A stretch of 64,000 bases of DNA from JBLMZI01 sp050258755. GTDB lineage: Bacteria; Bacillota; Syntrophomonadia; Syntrophomonadales; DTU052. Shown piece by piece: positions 59,128 through 64,000 of the stretch (positions within the stretch are counted from its first letter, which is position 1; the number at the start of each line of letters is the position of its first letter). The position numbers were made by a program, and so were the translations under genes. The stretch spans positions 62,001-126,000 of the forward strand of contig JBLMZI010000007.1 of NCBI GenBank assembly GCA_050258755.1. Reading direction: 5' to 3'. The notes below the pieces were generated by a model, which saw nothing but the letters and a program-made list of their open reading frames with translations, had not been told where the DNA came from and searched no databases.

Positions 59128-59709
59128 TTATGAAAGGGTAGCATTGCTCCGGGCAACACGATTCCAGAGCAGACGCAGCAGGCCGATACCGATTAGAAGC
59201 AAACCCAACGGCACGAACAGCCATTTAATCAGCGTAAACCAACCTGCCAGAGCCGCCGCGACAGGTGTCGGGGATGGGTATCGGATCAGCATGGACGCGA
59301 TCGTGATATTCTCAAGGTAATCGAACATGCCCGCCAAAAACGGAAGCAAACTGAGCCGCTGTATCCAGCTGTCGGCGGCAAACGCCGACCGGAAGATCAC
59401 AGCCAGGGTGACGGCCAGGGCGAACGAGTAAGCGAGCGGAAATACGAGATCGAAGGTCGTGTAGAACAAGAGGTAGGCTTGCCGTCCGGCGTGCCCCATG
59501 GCGTCTACCGCCGCAGACGCCTTCGCGGCGGAATAAAAGAGGTTGCCATCCAGCCAGGGAATGCCATTCGAAAGCCGCAGAAACCAGTGTTGTGTCAGCG
59601 GGCCGCCGGCGAGATTGACATAGGCGACAAGCGAGAAGGCGACAGCAAGAAGCCCCGCCATGGTCTTTCCGTTCGCGATCCGGTCAACAAAGTGGTGTAG
59701 TCGATTCAT
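59128..59709 (-). CDS. Integral membrane protein, function unknown
   Basis: The 193-residue protein has about four to five transmembrane helices, with conserved-looking LPFLAGMFDYLENITIASM in the middle. No family was recognised. The ATG lies about ten bases after AAAGGAG; a TTG directly before it is an equally good start. It precedes fosX on the same strand with 56 bases between, so they may be transcribed together. Confidence 0.65.
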   Translation of the reverse strand: MNRLHHFVDRIANGKTMAGLLAVAFSLVAYVNLAGGPLTQHWFLRLSNGIPWLDGNLFYSAAKASAAVDAMGHAGRQAYLLFYTTFDLVFPLAYSFALAVTLAVIFRSAFAADSWIQRLSLLPFLAGMFDYLENITIASMLIRYPSPTPVAAALAGWFTLIKWLFVPLGLLLIGIGLLRLLWNRVARSNATLS

Positions 59710-59759
59710 CAATAGGTAACTCCTTTCCTAAAGCCGCGGGTAACCCGCGGCGTGGTCCA

Positions 59760-60482
59760 TTACTCAGGCAGAAAACGGTAGTGCCCGACGATATCCGTCG
59801 GCCATTGGAGCAGGTAGTCCGATTCCGAGGCGACCGGCCCGCAGTTGTGGATGAGCAGTGGAACCCCGTCCCGTCGGCGCTTATCAGAAATAATCGCGAT
59901 GTGTTCCTTGGGTTTGTCAAAGACCACCAGATCACCCGCCTGCCATTGAACCAAGTTTTTGGCATCCCCCGGGACCACTTCCACGGTCAGCGATTTCCCG
60001 TGCTGTGCGAAGTACACTTTCTGGTTGCGTACCCGGCGGTAGTCAATAGCGGGGTCCGGATGCCGGCCAGTGGCCCCATAGAGCGCCGGTCTTTGCTGTA
60101 TATCCGCGTCCAACGCCGCTTTCAGGTTAAATCCCATTCCGCGGTATGCTCGCCAGATCACATCAGAACATGCGCCGCGCCCTTCCGGAGGAGAACCCGA
60201 AGCATAGTAGCGGCCGTCGTAAATCGTGCCGCGGAGGATTTCTCTGCGGCCTTCCCGCACCAGATCCAATGGGTCGGGAACGCCGTTTCTATTTCGGTCA
60301 GCCTGTTCCAGCCGGGTCGGAACCTTGACGGCCTTCCCGAACGGATTGGGCTGAAAAAAGAACAGCCGGCCGGTTGCGTACATGACCAACAAGACAAGGA
60401 GGAAGACCGTCAAAGGCGCTATCAGTATCCCAATGACGAGCTTGTTCGGCACCGACGGTTTTTGATCCAATTGCTTATCCAT
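59760..60482 (-). CDS. DUF1287 family protein with N-terminal membrane anchor
   Basis: The 240-residue protein has a transmembrane helix (about 16-38) and then the DUF1287 domain, with the pattern YDGRYYASGSPPEGRGACSDVIWRAYR and LVVFDKPKEHIAIIS. Cys, His and Asp residues in these motifs suggest an NlpC/P60- or amidase-like fold, but the family's activity is not established. The domain would be outside the membrane. Confidence 0.82.
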   Translation of the reverse strand: MDKQLDQKPSVPNKLVIGILIAPLTVFLLVLLVMYATGRLFFFQPNPFGKAVKVPTRLEQADRNRNGVPDPLDLVREGRREILRGTIYDGRYYASGSPPEGRGACSDVIWRAYRGMGFNLKAALDADIQQRPALYGATGRHPDPAIDYRRVRNQKVYFAQHGKSLTVEVVPGDAKNLVQWQAGDLVVFDKPKEHIAIISDKRRRDGVPLLIHNCGPVASESDYLLQWPTDIVGHYRFLPE

Positions 60483-60600
60483 GTTTTCATTATCCGCCAG
60501 GACGACTGCGGGGTGTCAAGGCGATGCGGGAGGAGTATGGCTTGTCTGTATGGGCTATGGTTCCGATATTGGGTGAATTTGGGCTAAGGCACGGTTTTTC

Positions 60601-60629
60601 TTGACGAGACGGCGAACCGGGATTACAAT
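60601..60629 (+). promoter_or_regulatory. Promoter of the tetR-nitroreductase operon
   Basis: TTGACG and TACAAT are separated by exactly 17 bases. The predicted transcription start lies inside the dyad immediately downstream. Confidence 0.75.
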
Positions 60630-60631
60630 CA

Positions 60632-60645
60632 AACTAACGTTAGTT
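60632..60645. promoter_or_regulatory. Perfect dyad operator for the downstream TetR
   Basis: AACTAACGTTAGTT is a perfect 14-base palindrome directly behind the -10 box and about 40 bases before the TetR start. The ACTAACGTTAGT core is a common TetR-family operator type. Autorepression of the operon is the likely consequence. Confidence 0.8.
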
Positions 60646-60683
60646 AGGGAACCAAATTCCGGATCAGAAGGGAGCGGTAAAAC

Positions 60684-61265
60684 ATGACCCGCGCCAGAAT
60701 CAAAGAAGCGGCTGTAGCTCGCTTTGCCGAACAGGGTTATGAGGGGACACCGCTTTCCGAAATCGCGAAGTTGGTGGGTATCAAAACGCCGTCGATTTAT
60801 GCCCATTATGCCAGCAAAGAGGATCTACTGGTCGAGATCTGGAGTGATCTGGTGGATGACTATGTGGAAAAGATGGAACAGATCCTGGAAGAAATCCGGG
60901 AGTTGCCTTTGAAGGCGTTTTTAAACGGTATGATGCAGGCTTACGGCAATTATTTTCAGGAGCGGCCGGTGCTTTATCAGCTCTGGGCGCGGCTTCTGAT
61001 GTTTCCGCCCCCGGCCTTGCGGGACCGTGTCATAGCCGATACCTTTGCGGTCGAGGAAAAAATACTCGGCCAGATCACCGAACATCTGGAACATGGGATT
61101 CAGAGCGGCGAGTTGAAGAAAGCTCCGGTTGAGGATCATCTGGCCGCATATACGATCGCGAAAGAAGGCTATTGTTCCTGGCTGATTTTTTACCAGCCAG
61201 AGGATGTGAAGCCAATGACTGAACGGGTATGGGATCTCTTTTGGACGGGTATCTCGGGGGAGTGA
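60684..61265 (+). CDS. TetR-family regulator of the ferredoxin-nitroreductase operon
   Basis: The 193-residue protein has an N-terminal TetR HTH (TPLSEIAKLVGIKTPSIYAHYASKEDLLVEI) and a helical C-terminal domain. A perfect dyad overlaps its own transcription start. The nitroreductase gene follows after 48 bases and is probably co-transcribed. The inducer is unknown; for similar pairs it is often a toxic aromatic or a quinone. Confidence 0.92.
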   Translation: MTRARIKEAAVARFAEQGYEGTPLSEIAKLVGIKTPSIYAHYASKEDLLVEIWSDLVDDYVEKMEQILEEIRELPLKAFLNGMMQAYGNYFQERPVLYQLWARLLMFPPPALRDRVIADTFAVEEKILGQITEHLEHGIQSGELKKAPVEDHLAAYTIAKEGYCSWLIFYQPEDVKPMTERVWDLFWTGISGE

Positions 61266-61313
61266 TTGGTGCCGGTGCTGTTTGTTTGATTAAAACGATT
61301 GGAGGATGGCTGC

Positions 61314-62228
61314 ATGGAAACGTTGATGACGCGCAGATCCAAGGAACAGGGAAAGGTAAGGATTGATGACGCAGTCTGCAATGGATGCGGGCTGTGTGTG
61401 AAGGTCTGTTCCGGAGAAACTCTTCATCTTGAAAATGACCGGGTAAAAGTCGACCAATCCAGGATGTGGGGCTGTATCGCCTGCGGCCAGTGTATGGCTG
61501 TCTGCCCGAAGGAGTGCATCTTCGTTACCGGCCGGGAAATGACGCCGGCGGACCGGATTCCGCTGCCGCCCAGGGAAGCGGCCGCCACCTATGAACAGTT
61601 GAATAACTTGATGCTTCGCCGACGCAGCATCCGCAGCTATAAGAAAAAAGAAGTTGAACCCGAGGTGATTCAAAAGATCCTCGATGCGGCTGTGACGGCG
61701 CCGATGGGACTTCCGCCTTCCGAGGTGGAGGTGACTGTGTTCGCCGGGTTTGACAAGGTTTCAGAGTGGGCTGACGATCTGATCGCGCTGTTCCAAAAAC
61801 AAAAATGGCTGTTCAAACCCCCGGTACTCTGGCTGTGGCGGATTTACGGGAAAGAAATGTATGGCTTGATGAAGTCGTTTATCGCCCCCCTGGCTGACCT
61901 ATTTGCCGACCGGCGCAGGGAAGGCGAAGACGTCCTGTTTTACGGGGCGCCGCTGGCGATGTATTTCTCCAGTTCACCCACTTCCGACCCCGCGGACGCC
62001 CTGATCCCGGCTACATATGCCATGCTGGCCGGGGAATCACTCGGTCTGGGAAGCTGCATGATCGGCACAGTCGGCCCGATGCTGAAGTACAAAAGCAAGG
62101 TCACGGAAAAATACGGCATTACCACCGGCAATCATCCCGGCGTCGCGATTATTTTCGGCTATCCGGAACTGAAATATCACAGCGCCATCCGCCGAACCTT
62201 CGCGAGTGTCAAAATCCACAAGGCATAA
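61314..62228 (+). CDS. Nitroreductase with N-terminal 2[4Fe-4S] ferredoxin domain
   Basis: The 304-residue protein has two CX2CX2CX3C clusters at the N-terminus (Cys22/25/28/32 and Cys54/57/60/64) and an FMN-dependent nitroreductase fold from about residue 100 (RRRSIRSYKKKEVEP, APMGLPPSEVEV, GESLGLGSCMIG). Electrons from ferredoxin-like clusters would reduce FMN and then nitro compounds, quinones or an unknown natural acceptor. The ATG is behind GGAGG. Confidence 0.93.
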   Translation: METLMTRRSKEQGKVRIDDAVCNGCGLCVKVCSGETLHLENDRVKVDQSRMWGCIACGQCMAVCPKECIFVTGREMTPADRIPLPPREAAATYEQLNNLMLRRRSIRSYKKKEVEPEVIQKILDAAVTAPMGLPPSEVEVTVFAGFDKVSEWADDLIALFQKQKWLFKPPVLWLWRIYGKEMYGLMKSFIAPLADLFADRRREGEDVLFYGAPLAMYFSSSPTSDPADALIPATYAMLAGESLGLGSCMIGTVGPMLKYKSKVTEKYGITTGNHPGVAIIFGYPELKYHSAIRRTFASVKIHKA

Positions 62229-62241
62229 GCCCAATGGCAGC

Positions 62242-62275
62242 AAGCCGCCCCAGGGGGTTCCCTCCGGGGCGGCTT
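62242..62275 (+). terminator. Strong hairpin terminator after the nitroreductase gene
   Basis: AAGCCGCCCC and GGGGCGGCTT pair perfectly around a 13-14 base loop. Only a short TTCATTC follows, so it relies on stem strength. Confidence 0.8.
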
Positions 62276-62383
62276 CATTCACTTCACGAATCCTTTCGAT
62301 GAGAAACATTTCCACCTGGGATGACGTCAAAGCTATAGAAAGCAGTTCTTTGTTTCGGAAAGCTGGACTCGAGTTCCCGCCGT

Positions 62384-62413
62384 TTGGACCTGAGAACCTG
62401 TGTACGGTATAAT
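62384..62413 (+). promoter_or_regulatory. Promoter of the cdaA-cdaR operon
   Basis: TTGGAC and a perfect TATAAT are 18 bases apart, with a start about 25 bases before the GTG of cdaA. Confidence 0.65.
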
Positions 62414-62440
62414 AAGAACATCCCGTTTCGGAGGATAAAC

Positions 62441-63271
62441 GTGAACCTCGAATTATTTACCGCACTGGCTCAAAATCCGGTGCGATTGCTCGTCAATGCG
62501 GCCGACATTCTGATTGTATCCTACGTGATCTACCGGCTGCTGCTGATCGTGCGCGGAACCCGGGCGGAACAACTGCTGCGGGGTCTGTTCTTTTTTCTTC
62601 TCTTTTCCGTTTTTGCCCGCTGGGCCGACCTTAAGGCCGTCAACTGGCTGCTCGAAAAGTCCTGGACCGGTATCTTTATTGCAATCCCGGTAGTCTTCCA
62701 GCCTGAGCTCCGTAAAGCACTGGAACAGCTTGGGCGTGGCGGTTTTTTCCCCGGTTACAACGACAAAAATCGTGCCGATGAAGCGGTGATCAACGACGTG
62801 GTTCGTGCGGTGGCCGATTTGTCGGTGTCCAAAACCGGCGCATTGATCGTCTGGGAACGGGAAACCGGCCTGAAGGATTTTCAGGAAATCGGTGTGCCGC
62901 TGGATGCCGTGGTAACCCAGGATCTTCTGCTGAACATCTTCACGCCGAAAAGCCCGCTGCATGATGGCGCGGTGATTATCAAGCAAGGCCGGATCGAAAA
63001 AGCCGGGGTTTGCCTTCCGTTATCCGACAGTCTGAATCTGGGCAAACACCTGGGAACGCGCCACCGTGCCGCGGCCGGCATTACCGAGGTGAGCGACGCC
63101 CTGGCGGTGGTGGTTTCAGAGGAAACCGGCAGCATCAGTATTGCCCGCAATGGCCGCCTGATCCGGAATCTGAGCGAGTATCACCTGAAGAGCCTCCTGC
63201 TGGAGGAAATGGCGCCGAAAATCAGCCGCAAACCAAAAGGAAAGCGGGGGGAAAACGATGCCGGACAATGA
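62441..63271 (+). CDS. cdaA: Diadenylate cyclase CdaA
   Basis: A 276-residue protein with three transmembrane helices in its first 85 residues and a DisA_N cyclase domain carrying DGA (residues 175-177) and RHR (207-209), the two motifs of the active site. It makes c-di-AMP from two ATP, an essential second messenger for osmotic and wall balance in Bacillota. The GTG start behind GGAGG was chosen. It overlaps cdaR by 14 bases, the usual cdaA-cdaR arrangement; glmM often follows cdaR. Confidence 0.95.
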   Translation: MNLELFTALAQNPVRLLVNAADILIVSYVIYRLLLIVRGTRAEQLLRGLFFFLLFSVFARWADLKAVNWLLEKSWTGIFIAIPVVFQPELRKALEQLGRGGFFPGYNDKNRADEAVINDVVRAVADLSVSKTGALIVWERETGLKDFQEIGVPLDAVVTQDLLLNIFTPKSPLHDGAVIIKQGRIEKAGVCLPLSDSLNLGKHLGTRHRAAAGITEVSDALAVVVSEETGSISIARNGRLIRNLSEYHLKSLLLEEMAPKISRKPKGKRGENDAGQ

Positions 63272-64000
63272 ATATCGCGGCCGCAGCACCCTGCGCCTGA
63301 AACTGCTGTCGGTGCTGATGGCTCTGATGCTGTGGGTCTTTATCAACGACGAAACGATTATCTTCAATAAACGGGCGGTGACCGGGGTCAAGATCAATTA
63401 CGAAAACCTGCAGTCCGGGTTAACCGTCACCAAAGCCCCAATGACTGTGAAAGTACGGATACTCGGACTTCCACGCAGCGCACGGGAGATTTACGCCTCG
63501 GTCGATCTGGCCGGAAAACCGGCTGGAACACATACCCTTCCGGTGGAGATCAGACCGATTCCGGGCACCAGTGTCTCCAGCGTTTCGCCCAGTCAAGTGT
63601 CCGTGCGGATCGCCGAAATTCAGGAGAGTGTGGCACAGGTTGCGTATAAGATCGACACCCCGCTGGCCGATGGCCTGGAATTGGCAGGTGTTTCGATGAA
63701 TCCGGCCGAGTGCGTGGTCCGCGGTGAGCGAAGCGAGGTATCCCAGGTGAAGGGATTGCAGGTAAACCTGAAATTGGATGGAGTTTCCCGCGCCACCGCG
63801 CTAAAAATTCCCGTGGTGCCGGTGGACGAAAATGGGCAGCCGGTCACCGGCAATTTGGAGATAATGCCGGAGAAAGTGTCCGTGTATGTTGTCCTGCAAA
63901 AAAGCGCACATTTCGTTCGGGTGAAGATTGAACCGGCGATGTCCGGCGCGCCCCAGTCCGGGTTTCAAATGCGCAAGGCCAGGGTAGAACCCGAAACAGT
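63258..64000 (+). CDS. cdaR: CdaR (YbbR-domain) regulator of CdaA, 3' end outside window
   Basis: An ORF of 247 codons runs off the window. It starts MPDNEYRGRSTLRLKLLSV with an N-terminal transmembrane anchor (LLSVLMALMLWVFIN), then repeated YbbR beta domains (VKVRILGLPRSAREIYASVDLAG, VRGERSEVSQVKGLQVNL). In the family the extracellular YbbR repeats modulate CdaA activity through the membrane. The start overlaps the end of cdaA. Confidence 0.93.
   Translation, partial: MPDNEYRGRSTLRLKLLSVLMALMLWVFINDETIIFNKRAVTGVKINYENLQSGLTVTKAPMTVKVRILGLPRSAREIYASVDLAGKPAGTHTLPVEIRPIPGTSVSSVSPSQVSVRIAEIQESVAQVAYKIDTPLADGLELAGVSMNPAECVVRGERSEVSQVKGLQVNLKLDGVSRATALKIPVVPVDENGQPVTGNLEIMPEKVSVYVVLQKSAHFVRVKIEPAMSGAPQSGFQMRKARVEPET

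Overview
The window looks like the chromosome of an anaerobic member of the Bacillota (Clostridia or Negativicutes grade), with G+C a little above half. The support is the cdaA-cdaR pair, strong sigma-A promoters and AGGAGG ribosome sites, frequent TTG and GTG starts, a Gram-positive type Tad pilus locus without a secretin, hypE of [NiFe]-hydrogenase maturation, a desulforedoxin-like miniprotein, FosX, and a sigma-54 controlled beta-keto acid operon. No rRNA, tRNA, CRISPR array, transposase or integrase was recognised.

Layout. 1-3.7 kb holds the end of hypE, a 40-residue desulforedoxin-like gene, a CheR-like methyltransferase, a metallo-beta-lactamase-fold hydrolase, a hotdog thioesterase and a DUF4349 membrane protein. 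3.9-21.1 kb is a long Tad/Flp-type locus. It runs: HTH protein, GGDEF diguanylate cyclase, three tandem TadZ/CpaE-like proteins with different Walker A motifs, the CpaF ATPase, CpaB, TadB, TadC, a 56-residue Flp-like pilin, prepilin peptidase, two TadE/G-like pseudopilins, a repeat-rich coiled-coil protein, two small anchored proteins, a 1344-residue secreted protein ending in Gly-Gly-Gly-Ser-Gly-Cys, and an Lgt-family membrane enzyme. 21.1-24.8 kb has two tandem membrane-anchored Ntn-type amidases and two TetR regulators. 25-28.3 kb has a FATP-type acyl-CoA ligase, a CBO0543-type membrane protein and two small unknown proteins.

28.5-48.8 kb is punctuated by three degenerate 5' fragments of the thioredoxin-domain gene yyaL, followed by the intact gene at 46.75 kb. 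Between them lie an ABC importer (DUF3798 binding protein, RbsA-like ATPase, two permeases), a deleted remnant of a 2-hydroxyacyl-CoA dehydratase subunit, a sigma-54 activator with its divergent operon (beta-keto acid cleavage enzyme, two CoA-transferase subunits, PanE-like dehydrogenase), an AT-rich patch with two small genes, and a CheB-CheR-PAS / hybrid histidine kinase pair. By hand count the fragments become less like the intact gene with distance from it, which suggests repeated insertion of accessory DNA at one site.

48.8-64 kb is more housekeeping in character: a NarL-type two-component system, a heat-shock operon (CbpA-like DnaJ, CbpM-like modulator, ClpB), a GNAT, a peptide-binding lipoprotein, fosX, a DUF1287 protein, an autoregulated TetR plus ferredoxin-nitroreductase operon, and cdaA with the start of cdaR, which runs off the window.

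The most interesting candidates are the C-terminal-Cys secreted protein beside an Lgt-family enzyme in the Tad locus, the triple TadZ set, and the ladder of yyaL 5' fragments.
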